NCBI GenBank assembly: GCA_017454585.1
Contig: JAFTCU010000350.1
Coordinates: forward strand, 1-16,869
DNA: 16,869 nt
From: Thermoguttaceae bacterium
Lineage (GTDB): Bacteria > Planctomycetota > Planctomycetia > Pirellulales > Thermoguttaceae
Direction: 5' to 3'
Shown here: positions 7,897-14,874 of the stretch, in pieces
How the letters are laid out: each line of letters starts with the position of its first letter
Numbering within the stretch: position 1 is the first letter of the stretch
Position numbers and translations under genes: made by a program
The notes under the pieces: generated by a model
What the model was told of the DNA's origin: nothing
Seen by the model: the letters and a program-made list of their open reading frames with translations, nothing else
Databases searched by the model: none

Positions 7897-9423
7897 ATGA
7901 GAAAAAACCAGGCTCTTTCGATTGCGCTGATTCTTTTTGTGATCATCGCGTGCGTTCTGGGTGGGACGACATATTATTTCAAGAAAAACGCGGACGAACT
8001 GTTGATCGCCAAAGAACAGGCGGTCAAAGTTCTGCCGGGTAAAGACGCGAAGATTGAGGAACTCAGTAATGAAATTCAGGTTCTGAAGAGTTACCTCGGC
8101 ACCGAGGATGAACTGAGCGCGATCACGCAAAAGTATAACGAAAACATGAAAATCGTCGCCCGTGACGGAAACGCTCCGGCAGTACCTGACCTTGCTCCCA
8201 AAGATGATGATGAAGAAAAAGGCGAAGGGGAAGACGGTGAGAAGGAAGAGGGCGAAGACGGTGAAAAAGCTGATGCTGGTAAAGGCGCTGCCGGAATTGA
8301 TGAGGGCGCTGCCAAACCGAACTATCAGACGGTCATCGCTTATCTGAACGAAAAAATCAAGGACCAGAACGCCCTTAGCGCCAAAATTGAGGAACTGAAC
8401 ACCGAGATCGCTTCTCTTAAAGATCAGGTCGAGAAGGCCCGTGAAGAGGGTAAAAAAATCGGCGAAGATACTGTGAAGGAACAGCACGAGGCGGAAATTC
8501 AGAACCTCGAAAAACAGATCGCTGACCAGAAACGCTCCATCGACGAAACCATGGACCGTTTCAAGGAACAGAAAAAAGCCAAGGAAAAAGAACAGAGAAC
8601 TGTCCGCAGACTGGAAGGCGAGAAGAAAGAGCTGCAGAAACAGAATCAGGAACGGTCTGAAAAAATCGAAAAACTTGAAGAGATCCATCGTGAAAGCAAA
8701 CTCCCGCCGGCAGAAAGCAAAATGGGTGAACTCATTTATGTCGATCCGCTCGGGAAACAGGGGAACATCAACCTCGGCAAGAAAGACTTCCTCACCCGTG
8801 GAATCACTTTCAGCGTTTATGAACCGAACAACATGACGGAATACGGCATGAAGGGGACGATTGAGGTTCTGAGCGTTACGGAAGACCGCGAAGCTGAAGT
8901 CATCATTTATAATAATGACGAGTCGGATCCCATCAAAGTCGGAGATGTCATCTATACACCGACCTGGGCGCCGGGCTTCGAGGAGCACTTCGCGATCGCC
9001 GGTTTCGTCGATATTGACGGCGATAATGTAAGCGATCTGGACGAAGTGATCCGCCTGATTCGTCAAAATGGTGGTGTTGTTGATGCGTGGCAAAAGGCTG
9101 ATGGAAAGATGGAAGGCAAAATTACCTCCGAAACTTCCTGGCTTGTCCTTGGCAGAAAACCTGACGAGAAATCGTCTCAGGCTTCGCTGACCACCTACAC
9201 AAACATGGCTCGTGCGGCCGATCAGTTTGGCACGAAGGTTCAGCAGGTGAAAGACCTGCTTCGCAAGATGGGTTACCGTCCGCCGTCTGATACGACCAAC
9301 TTTGAGGTTCGTCCGACCATTGGAACCAAGGGGCGTTCATCAACTGGTAACGTTTCGGGGCTCTACTCGAAGGAACCGGATGAAAGCGCTCCCAAGCGCA
9401 AGCCGCCCAAGAGTGCTTACTAA
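7897..9423 (+). CDS. Membrane-anchored coiled-coil protein, planctomycete-type
   Basis: This 508-residue protein of unknown function has a short basic N-terminus and one transmembrane helix (about 5-27). A first heptad-rich segment (about 30-66) is followed by an acidic low-complexity stretch (102-125) with repeated E-D-G-E-K, and a long charged coiled coil (about 150-268). A globular C-terminal domain (about 275-420) comes next, then a basic proline-rich tail. The topology suggests one membrane anchor with a large domain on one side. The globular part carries VIYTPTWAPG...HFAIAGFVDIDGD and an ANGG-like NGGVVDAW segment that I associate from memory with planctomycete-specific proteins. Residues 372-383 also fit an EF-hand-like calcium loop. 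The start has AAAGGGG 6 nt upstream and a consensus promoter. A terminator follows, so it is probably monocistronic. Confidence 0.8.
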   Translation: MRKNQALSIALILFVIIACVLGGTTYYFKKNADELLIAKEQAVKVLPGKDAKIEELSNEIQVLKSYLGTEDELSAITQKYNENMKIVARDGNAPAVPDLAPKDDDEEKGEGEDGEKEEGEDGEKADAGKGAAGIDEGAAKPNYQTVIAYLNEKIKDQNALSAKIEELNTEIASLKDQVEKAREEGKKIGEDTVKEQHEAEIQNLEKQIADQKRSIDETMDRFKEQKKAKEKEQRTVRRLEGEKKELQKQNQERSEKIEKLEEIHRESKLPPAESKMGELIYVDPLGKQGNINLGKKDFLTRGITFSVYEPNNMTEYGMKGTIEVLSVTEDREAEVIIYNNDESDPIKVGDVIYTPTWAPGFEEHFAIAGFVDIDGDNVSDLDEVIRLIRQNGGVVDAWQKADGKMEGKITSETSWLVLGRKPDEKSSQASLTTYTNMARAADQFGTKVQQVKDLLRKMGYRPPSDTTNFEVRPTIGTKGRSSTGNVSGLYSKEPDESAPKRKPPKSAY

Positions 9424-9432
9424 TTAAATCCG

Positions 9433-9460
9433 AGCGCGGTCGTTTCAGGCCGCGCTTTAT
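9433..9460 (+). terminator. Terminator after the coiled-coil protein gene
   Basis: A GC-rich stem pairs 9433-9441 with 9448-9456 (AGCGCGGTC/GGCCGCGCT, one G-T pair). It has a 6-nt loop and a short T-rich tail, and begins 10 bases after the stop codon. Confidence 0.75.
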
Positions 9461-9467
9461 CATTAAT

Positions 9468-9544
9468 ACGGGGATAACGTTTCCAGCATCATCTTTTGAT
9501 GAGGAATGATGAAATCGGGACGAGGCAGAAGGCGTCGTCCCCGT
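9468..9544. repeat. Degenerate copy of the GC-hairpin repeat
   Basis: Two diverged inverted units can be recognised. 9468-9493 begins ACGGGGATAACGTTTCCAGC and 9519-9544 ends GGCGTCGTCCCCGT. They resemble the units at 12626-12750 and 15771-15945. The outer ACGGGG/CCCCGT ends are intact, but the hairpin stems carry mismatches and the AT linker is replaced by an unrelated ATGATG-rich stretch. It lies in the 311-base gap between the coiled-coil gene and the PEP-CTERM gene, between a terminator and a promoter. Confidence 0.6.
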
Positions 9545-9613
9545 AATTTTAATTTGTCTTTTCTGAAATTTTCTCTTGTTTCTCAAAAATTTTTGTCTTT
9601 TTTCGTCAAAAAT

Positions 9614-9642
9614 TTTACAAAACCTGGAAACCCGTGTATAAT
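9614..9642 (+). promoter_or_regulatory. Promoter of the PEP-CTERM protein gene
   Basis: TTTACA (9614-9619) and TATAAT (9637-9642) are separated by 17 bp. Like the promoter at 7810-7839, the -10 box sits in the context GTGTATAAT. It would give a leader of roughly 85 nt before the ATG at 9735. Confidence 0.7.
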
Positions 9643-9734
9643 AATATCATAATTTGATGTTTAAAAACAGATGGGATTTTATCCATTCTGATGAACAAAA
9701 TACGTTTTCGATGTCACAATTTTGAGGATAGAAG

Positions 9735-12614
9735 ATGAAAAACACCTTTGTAAACAGCGTGATTCGTATATCTTTCCTGCTTGGCGCTTTGATTTTGGGG
9801 AGCGCTGCCTGTCAGGCGGATATTGTGATGTCGCTCAACAAGATCACGACCGAACAGGACCTCTTTTCAAACGTCCCCAACGCGAGCAGCGTCAAATACG
9901 CCATCAACTACGGCGGAAAAGCGGTCGATAACCCCATTGACGGCGTGACTTTTGTCAACCAGAGCGGCTCAAGCTACTATACCGTTTATTCTCATACCGA
10001 GGGCGAGAGCGTGGTCCTCAACGGGTACAACACGCCCCAGCAGTCGTACACTTCGCGCAGCAAAACAGGAATTTCGTCTCATGGCGGCAACTCCTGGGCT
10101 GGCGCTCCAACGGCAGACATGAATAATCTTCTGTCCTCAATGATCTACGTTGGCGGTCAGATCCCGGATACTCCGACGGCGTTGACGTTAGGCAATCTGG
10201 AGACGGGTAAAACCTACACGGCCCGCGTTTTGACCCGCCCCTGGGATACGAACAACGCGAATCGGAAGCACACCTTTTCCATTGACCTGAACGCGGACGG
10301 CGTCGGCGATACGTTCCTCTATGGCGGAAATCAGGTGACCAGCCAGTTGGTCAGTGAAGATCAGCCCTTTGCGGGTGAAGCCTACAACGGTGCGTATGCG
10401 GTCGATTTTACCTTTACCGCACAAAGCAACACGGCAACGATCCAGCTTGTAGAGGGGGCAGTTGATAACCAGTCGTGGCACAATTACGCCGTCATGCTTG
10501 TGGAAAACAGCAACGCGCGGGTCAAGCCGGCGACGCCGACGATCTATAACGGCAGCTTCGAGGCGGACAAGTGGACCCTTCAGAATAATGCCGATAACGG
10601 TCACGGTTACTTGGACGGAAGCAATACGGGCGTCATTTCCGGCTGGCAGTTCACCAACCTGACCAATACGGCCATGCGCGCCGGTCTGGCGTGGGTCGGC
10701 TGCCCCTGCCAGCATTTCCTGAATAATCAGACCCCACCGGATGGGACCCAGGTCGCCTGGATCCAAAGTGGAACTAATGTTGACGCCCGCATCTATCAGA
10801 ACGTTTACGGGTTTGACCCCACGGATAAGGACACGGTGTACCGCGTTTCGATGGACCTTGGCGGAAGAACCGAGACCGGCAACCCGATCGCTTCGGTCTT
10901 TATCGGGGCGGATCAAGCCACAGAAAACGTATATATTAATTCCAAAACCATTACAAAAGGCCAATTTAAAGAATACGGCGCGGTTTTCGTTCCGAATGCC
11001 GAAACGCAGACGATCGCCATCCGGAACCTGACCGATGGGGACACGTCCCTGCTGGTGGATAACGTCCAGCTCAAGGCGTACAGCCTGAAGACCTTCTTCA
11101 CCGACAATTACGACGTCAACGGCAACGCGACCGGGAACAATATCGGCGGGCCTTCCGCCAACGACAAACCGGGCCGGTTCGGCGGTATACTGGGCGCGAT
11201 GGGATACACCTATAAAGCGAACGGCGCACATCAGATCCAGGTCGGAAACGCCAACGACTGCGGCGGCCAGTGCAAGGAGTCTCTTTTCCTGGTGGCCCAG
11301 GAAGGCAATACTCAAAGCCACACTTCACCGAACTGCAACTTCGCCAACATTGGTGCCCTGTCGGCTGCGGATGAAGGCGGACGCATGTACGACATGACCT
11401 TCCGCATCGCCCCGCAATTCGACGATAGTAACGCGTCGAACTGGGCGGCCATCATGTTTGGTACGACGGAAGCGGGCAGATACTCCAACGTGAACGGTAC
11501 CGACGGTCTTGGGATCCTGTTCCGTCAAAACGGCGGGATCCAGATTTTCGAACGTAACGCCCTGGTCAGCGGCGGCGATTTACCCGCGGGTACGTTTACG
11601 GTATCGCATAATTACCAGGAAGAAGGACTGGTCGGCTGGGCGGATGTGCGGATCGTCTATTACGTTCCTGATTTTAACGGCACATCTCCCGTTGATGTCA
11701 GTCTCTATGTGAACGATCAGCTGATCAAATCCTTCCAGACCACTAAAGGTTTTACCGACAACTTTATTCATTTTGAGGCATATTCCGCAACGGCCGGCGC
11801 CTGGTATCACAGCCTGATCGATGATTTTGCGCTGAAATCCTCCGCGGAACTTTATTATGACGTTCCCAGAATTACGGACATGAGTCGCGACTGGGAGACG
11901 AACGGCCTCGACAAGAAAGAGGAGATCACCTTTGACGCCCCGCGTGAAGGCTCCAACGAAGCGACGCATACCGGCGGCCTTGACATGAAAGTCGATACGA
12001 CGCTGGACGTCGGGCCGGACCTGACGTTCACCCAAGCCGGCGCGGTTACTGGAGGCAAAACCCTCACCAAGACCGGCGAGGGCAAGCTCGTGATCGATAC
12101 CGCGCCTGATACGGTCAATGAGGCCAATGTGGTCGTGGCCGAAGGCGAATTTGACCTGGAAGGCACCGTCGCGGGCAACGTCGAGATGAAGCCCGGCACG
12201 ACGTTCTCTCCCGGAAATGACGTCGGACCGGCGATCGTCGAAGGCGATTTCAAGGCGGGCGAGAACGTCACGCTGCTCATGGAGGGGGATTCGGACCAAT
12301 TTGACACGTTGGCTGCCAACGCGTTTGACATTGACGACGGGACGATCATCGAATTGGCGCTGGGGGCTATTACTCACGGCGCGGAGTTCGATTTGTTCAC
12401 CAATACGTCCGACGCCGGCTTTACCCCAGAGCAGGGCGCTCCTGATTTCTGGAAGAGCCTTCTGCTTGAAGAACTGCCTGTTTATATGGATTTGTCGGTT
12501 ATCGACAACCATATCGTCAGACTTGGCATCGACGGTAACGCCATCCCGGAACCAGCGACGTGGGCGTTGCTCCTGCTTGGCGCTTTTGGTCTGCTCTGCT
12601 GGCGGAAGAAATAA
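9735..12614 (+). CDS. Secreted PEP-CTERM surface protein with beta-strand repeat
   Basis: This 959-residue exported protein has no predicted enzymatic role. Residues 1-28 are a signal peptide, with likely cleavage after A28 (ACQA/D). An N-terminal domain (about 29-255) contains a DxNxDGxxD calcium-type loop at 184-192. A second domain (about 268-452) opens with YNGSFEADKW, typical of carbohydrate-binding-like modules in PEP-CTERM proteins. A third, lectin-like beta-rich region covers about 455-715. An autotransporter-associated beta-strand repeat (LTKTGEGKLVI...VVVAEGEFDLEG) lies near 775-815. The C-terminus (938-959) is a PEP-CTERM signal: PEPATW, hydrophobic helix, CWRKK. Such proteins are processed by exosortase and displayed or released at the envelope; the exosortase is not in this window. 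Five cysteines occur as GCPC (323, 325), CGGQC (509, 513) and C534. GAGGA lies 6 nt before the ATG. Confidence 0.88.
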   Translation: MKNTFVNSVIRISFLLGALILGSAACQADIVMSLNKITTEQDLFSNVPNASSVKYAINYGGKAVDNPIDGVTFVNQSGSSYYTVYSHTEGESVVLNGYNTPQQSYTSRSKTGISSHGGNSWAGAPTADMNNLLSSMIYVGGQIPDTPTALTLGNLETGKTYTARVLTRPWDTNNANRKHTFSIDLNADGVGDTFLYGGNQVTSQLVSEDQPFAGEAYNGAYAVDFTFTAQSNTATIQLVEGAVDNQSWHNYAVMLVENSNARVKPATPTIYNGSFEADKWTLQNNADNGHGYLDGSNTGVISGWQFTNLTNTAMRAGLAWVGCPCQHFLNNQTPPDGTQVAWIQSGTNVDARIYQNVYGFDPTDKDTVYRVSMDLGGRTETGNPIASVFIGADQATENVYINSKTITKGQFKEYGAVFVPNAETQTIAIRNLTDGDTSLLVDNVQLKAYSLKTFFTDNYDVNGNATGNNIGGPSANDKPGRFGGILGAMGYTYKANGAHQIQVGNANDCGGQCKESLFLVAQEGNTQSHTSPNCNFANIGALSAADEGGRMYDMTFRIAPQFDDSNASNWAAIMFGTTEAGRYSNVNGTDGLGILFRQNGGIQIFERNALVSGGDLPAGTFTVSHNYQEEGLVGWADVRIVYYVPDFNGTSPVDVSLYVNDQLIKSFQTTKGFTDNFIHFEAYSATAGAWYHSLIDDFALKSSAELYYDVPRITDMSRDWETNGLDKKEEITFDAPREGSNEATHTGGLDMKVDTTLDVGPDLTFTQAGAVTGGKTLTKTGEGKLVIDTAPDTVNEANVVVAEGEFDLEGTVAGNVEMKPGTTFSPGNDVGPAIVEGDFKAGENVTLLMEGDSDQFDTLAANAFDIDDGTIIELALGAITHGAEFDLFTNTSDAGFTPEQGAPDFWKSLLLEELPVYMDLSVIDNHIVRLGIDGNAIPEPATWALLLLGAFGLLCWRKK

Positions 12615-12625
12615 TCAAGATCTTT

Positions 12626-12750
12626 ACGGGGACGACGCTTCCAGCGTTGCCTCAAAAACCAACATCTACGGGGACGACGCTTCCAGCGTCGTCTTTCATT
12701 CATAATTCTTAATTCATAATTGGAGGACGACGCTGGAAGCGTCGTCTCCG
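12626..12750. repeat. Composite hairpin repeat element A
   Basis: The element has two direct units, 12626-12652 and 12668-12693. An AT-rich linker of the ATTCATAATT type follows (12694-12721), then an inverted unit (12726-12750). Each unit contains a hairpin core ACGACGCTTCCAGCGTCGT (or its complement) beside a GGGG/CCCC end. The two direct units are exactly 42 bp apart. 12669-12693 and 12726-12750 form a 25-bp inverted repeat with one mismatch. The element fills the gap between the 3' ends of the PEP-CTERM gene and the zinc-ribbon gene, so it may act as a two-way terminator. Open frames across it give repetitive Arg/Trp-rich or Asp/Ser-rich peptides and are not genes. Confidence 0.9.
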
Positions 12751-12754
12751 CAAA

Positions 12755-13063
12755 TCAACGGGATTGCATCTGACGGGCTTGATCCGCGGAAATGACCTGC
12801 GGGCCGTCGCCGGCAGTTTTCTCGTAAAAGCCGTCGCCGCTCTTTTTATACTGGGTGAAACCATGATCGGCAAGGTTCTTCGGGCTGAGCATATCCCGCT
12901 CGCTCTTGATCGACGCGACGCGGATGTTCAGCATCTTGCGCACGGGCCGCCCGCACGTCGGACAGACGGTCAGCTCGGCCTCGTCCCGATTCTGCAAAAC
13001 CTCAAAAACGTCCTGGCACTCCTCGCCTTTACCCTCGGTGTGGCCGTACTTGAAAAGTGGCAT
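12755..13063 (-). CDS. Small FmdB-like zinc-ribbon protein
   Basis: This 102-residue protein resembles the FmdB/CxxC-CxxC-SSSS family of putative regulatory zinc ribbons. It starts MPLFKY, continues VFEVLQNRDEAELTVCPTCGRPVRKML, and has a hydrophilic tail. Normal members begin with YEYxCxxCG; here that first knuckle is replaced by YGHTEGKGEEC, leaving His8 and Cys16. The second pair, C34 and C37, is intact. It could bind zinc with a His/Cys set or not at all. The start is supported by AAGGA, 6 nt upstream. The gene is divergent from rubrerythrin, and its 3' end abuts repeat element A. The molecular role is unknown. Confidence 0.7.
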   Translation of the reverse strand: MPLFKYGHTEGKGEECQDVFEVLQNRDEAELTVCPTCGRPVRKMLNIRVASIKSERDMLSPKNLADHGFTQYKKSGDGFYEKTAGDGPQVISADQARQMQSR

Positions 13064-13122
13064 TTTGGTCCTTCTTTCTGAATGATCGATCCTGTTTATC
13101 TGACCTCAAAAGAGATTAATTA

Positions 13123-13150
13123 AGTTTAGCACAAAGAGAGATTTTTTCAA
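13123..13150 (-). promoter_or_regulatory. Possible promoter of the zinc-ribbon gene
   Basis: On the minus strand TTGAAA (13145-13150) and TAAACT (13123-13128) are separated by 16 bp. A TGC immediately before the -10 box gives an extended -10 form. It lies 60 bases upstream of the ATG. Confidence 0.45.
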
Positions 13151-13277
13151 GAGGGGGCGGAGATGTAACGAGCACGACGTTTACAAGCATTGTCTTGGGT
13201 GTCCCACAAAAGTTTCTCAGATTTTTTCTTTTTTTTGAAAAAAACTTCCATTTGCGGTAGTCAAACGCGAGGAAATT

Positions 13278-13286
13278 TGTTATAAT
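13278..13286 (+). promoter_or_regulatory. Extended -10 promoter of rubrerythrin
   Basis: TGTTATAAT (13278-13286) is a perfect extended -10 element. A weak TAGTCA at 13258-13263 is 17 bp upstream of the TATAAT. It is preceded by long T and A runs (about 13220-13247) and predicts a leader of about 40 nt. I saw no PerR- or Fur-like operator. Confidence 0.6.
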
Positions 13287-13333
13287 AGATAAAAATTGCC
13301 CAGTTCCCACCCAGTTCAACCCCTCGAAAAGCC

Positions 13334-13906
13334 ATGAATATTCGCGGAACCCAAACGGAAAAAAATCTGATTCAGGCCTTTACTGGCGAGTCACAAGCGC
13401 AGAACCGGTATAAATTTTACGCGTCTCAGGCGGAAAAGGAAGGCTTTGATGTCATCGCCCGGACGTTTCACGAACTGGCGGCGCAGGAAGGCGAACACGC
13501 GAGATGTTTTTTTGAGTATTTGCAGGGTGGAAAAGTGGAATTCTGCATGACAATTCAGAGCACGAAAATTGGCGATACACGAGCGAATCTTCGCGCTGCG
13601 GCCCAGATCGAGCGGGTAGAATGGTCGGATCTGTACCCGAAATTCGCGGAGGAGGCCCGGTCCGAGGGTTTCGACGAGGTCGCCAACCGGTTCCAGTCCA
13701 TCGCGTTTTGTGAGCGACAGCACGAGATTCGTTTCTCGCAAATCCTCAAACGGCTTGAATCCAATACGCTTTTTCACTCTGATTCCTCCGTTAAATGGCA
13801 GTGTACCCGCTGCGGGTACGTCCTGGACGGGACCGACGCACCAGAAAAATGTCCGGCCTGTGATGGAAACAGAGGAGCGTTTCAAATGATCAATGATGAA
13901 TTATGA
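13334..13906 (+). CDS. rbr: Rubrerythrin
   Basis: This 190-residue non-haem iron peroxidase reduces hydrogen peroxide in anaerobes and microaerophiles. The N-terminal four-helix ferritin-like domain carries the di-iron ligands: E19 in GESQAQNRY, E52 and H55 (EGEH), E93 and E96, and E127 with H130 (ERQHE). The C-terminal rubredoxin-like domain carries C157, C160, C173 and C176 (CTRCGY and CPAC). Length and layout are normal for the family. There is an extended -10 promoter but no clear Shine-Dalgarno before the ATG. The last four residues (NDEL) and the stop codon are encoded by an AT-rich repeat module, so the C-terminus may have been rewritten by repeat insertion. It suggests a low-oxygen lifestyle. 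Confidence 0.95.
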   Translation: MNIRGTQTEKNLIQAFTGESQAQNRYKFYASQAEKEGFDVIARTFHELAAQEGEHARCFFEYLQGGKVEFCMTIQSTKIGDTRANLRAAAQIERVEWSDLYPKFAEEARSEGFDEVANRFQSIAFCERQHEIRFSQILKRLESNTLFHSDSSVKWQCTRCGYVLDGTDAPEKCPACDGNRGAFQMINDEL

Positions 13907-13963
13907 ATTCACTCGAACGTTTGAACTTAATAATTCGTCATTCTTCATTCATAATTCATAATT
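13892..13963. repeat. AT-rich repeat module overlapping the rubrerythrin stop
   Basis: 13892-13909 and 13946-13963 form an 18-bp inverted repeat with two mismatches, including a perfect 11-bp core (AATTATGAATT/AATTCATAATT). The sequence matches the AT linkers of repeat elements A and B, but without the GC hairpin units. The left arm contains the last codons and stop of rubrerythrin. The right arm ends 6 bases before the lipoprotein start codon. Confidence 0.65.
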
Positions 13964-13969
13964 AGAAAA

Positions 13970-14854
13970 ATGGTTTCCCGATTTTTTAATTCCATTCCGC
14001 TCATCCTCTTTTTCGTGGGGATCATGTGCCTTTCGACGGGGTGCAGGTCGGGAAATCCGTTCCGAAGGAATCCGGAGATACCTCCGGGCACGAAGCCAGC
14101 CATCTCGGGGCAGGCAACGATCTCGGAAATCATCTCGATGGTGAACGAGAACGTGTCGCGCATTGACAGCTTCTCGACCAAAGACGCGACCCTTAACGGC
14201 CCAGGCGTTTTCAATCTCAAAGGCGAAATTGCCTTTAAACGTCCGGGGTACTTCCGGCTCATTGGTCACCATGCCGTCACAGGACAGGAACTGGACGTTG
14301 GACGGAATGCGGACGTGATGTGGATGTGGATCGGAAAAGCCGAGCCGAAAGCGATGTACTACTGCAGGAATGTGGATTACCCGCAGTGTGAGGCGAATCT
14401 GGATCTTTCCATCAACCCGATGTGGGTGATCGACGCAATGGGGTTTGGGATGCTTGACCCTTCAGCCAGCTATGAGGGGCCAATCCCGGTTCCTAATGAT
14501 GCCAGACATCTGGAACTGCGTGTTCACGAAACGACTGCCAGCGGCGAGTCACGTACACGCTCGATCGTGATCAATCGTGACTATGGGCTTCCGGCTGCGG
14601 TGCGAATTTATGACAGGTTCCGATCGCTTGTAGCTGACTCTCGGGTCCTGAGTTTCCGCAAAGATCCCGCAACGGGAATCATCCTTCCGACGGGCGTCGA
14701 AATTAATTGCCCGAAAGAAAATGATGGCAAGGGGATGAAGTTTAGCATCCTGTACGGCTCGCCGACGTTAAATCAGCTGGACGCTTCCAACCCGCACTTG
14801 TGGTCGATGCCGCAATATCCTGGTTACCCGCCGACAAATATGGCGCAGAAGTAA
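13970..14854 (+). CDS. Lipoprotein, LolA/outer-membrane lipoprotein-sorting-like
   Basis: This 294-residue exported lipoprotein has a hydrophobic signal segment ending in the lipobox LSTGC, with lipidation at Cys25. The mature protein begins with a proline-rich linker. The next part has the pattern of LolA/LolB-like or LppX-type proteins: a repeated 'base state' helix (ISEIISMVNENVSRIDSFST), then beta strands such as LKGEIAFKRPGYFRLIG, DVMWMWIG and ILPTGVEINC. Such folds bind lipids or lipoproteins. I infer the fold from this strand pattern only and give no gene symbol. The ribosome binding site is weak because the AT repeat module ends just upstream. The downstream phosphoesterase starts 20 bases after the stop and probably shares the transcript. 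Confidence 0.7.
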   Translation: MVSRFFNSIPLILFFVGIMCLSTGCRSGNPFRRNPEIPPGTKPAISGQATISEIISMVNENVSRIDSFSTKDATLNGPGVFNLKGEIAFKRPGYFRLIGHHAVTGQELDVGRNADVMWMWIGKAEPKAMYYCRNVDYPQCEANLDLSINPMWVIDAMGFGMLDPSASYEGPIPVPNDARHLELRVHETTASGESRTRSIVINRDYGLPAAVRIYDRFRSLVADSRVLSFRKDPATGIILPTGVEINCPKENDGKGMKFSILYGSPTLNQLDASNPHLWSMPQYPGYPPTNMAQK

Positions 14855-14874
14855 TTTGTACCCTAAAGGAAATT

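Noticed and set aside
7882..9093. 403-residue open frame on the minus strand
   Set aside because: It is the antisense of the coiled-coil gene. Its Phe/Leu/Val-rich composition follows from the charged codons on the other strand, and the plus strand has the promoter, ribosome binding site and domain structure.
8980..9160. BRCT-like domain in the coiled-coil protein
   Set aside because: The NGGVVDAW segment recalls BRCT strand-helix patterns, but the conserved Trp and other anchors are not clear enough to name it.
9735..9815. Lipoprotein signal in the PEP-CTERM protein (GSAAC)
   Set aside because: Position -3 is Ser rather than Leu, and a normal signal-peptidase I site (CQA/D) follows directly.
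12217..12705. Open frames on both strands across repeat element A
   Set aside because: They are out-of-frame readings of the PEP-CTERM gene end and the repeat, with no ribosome binding site.
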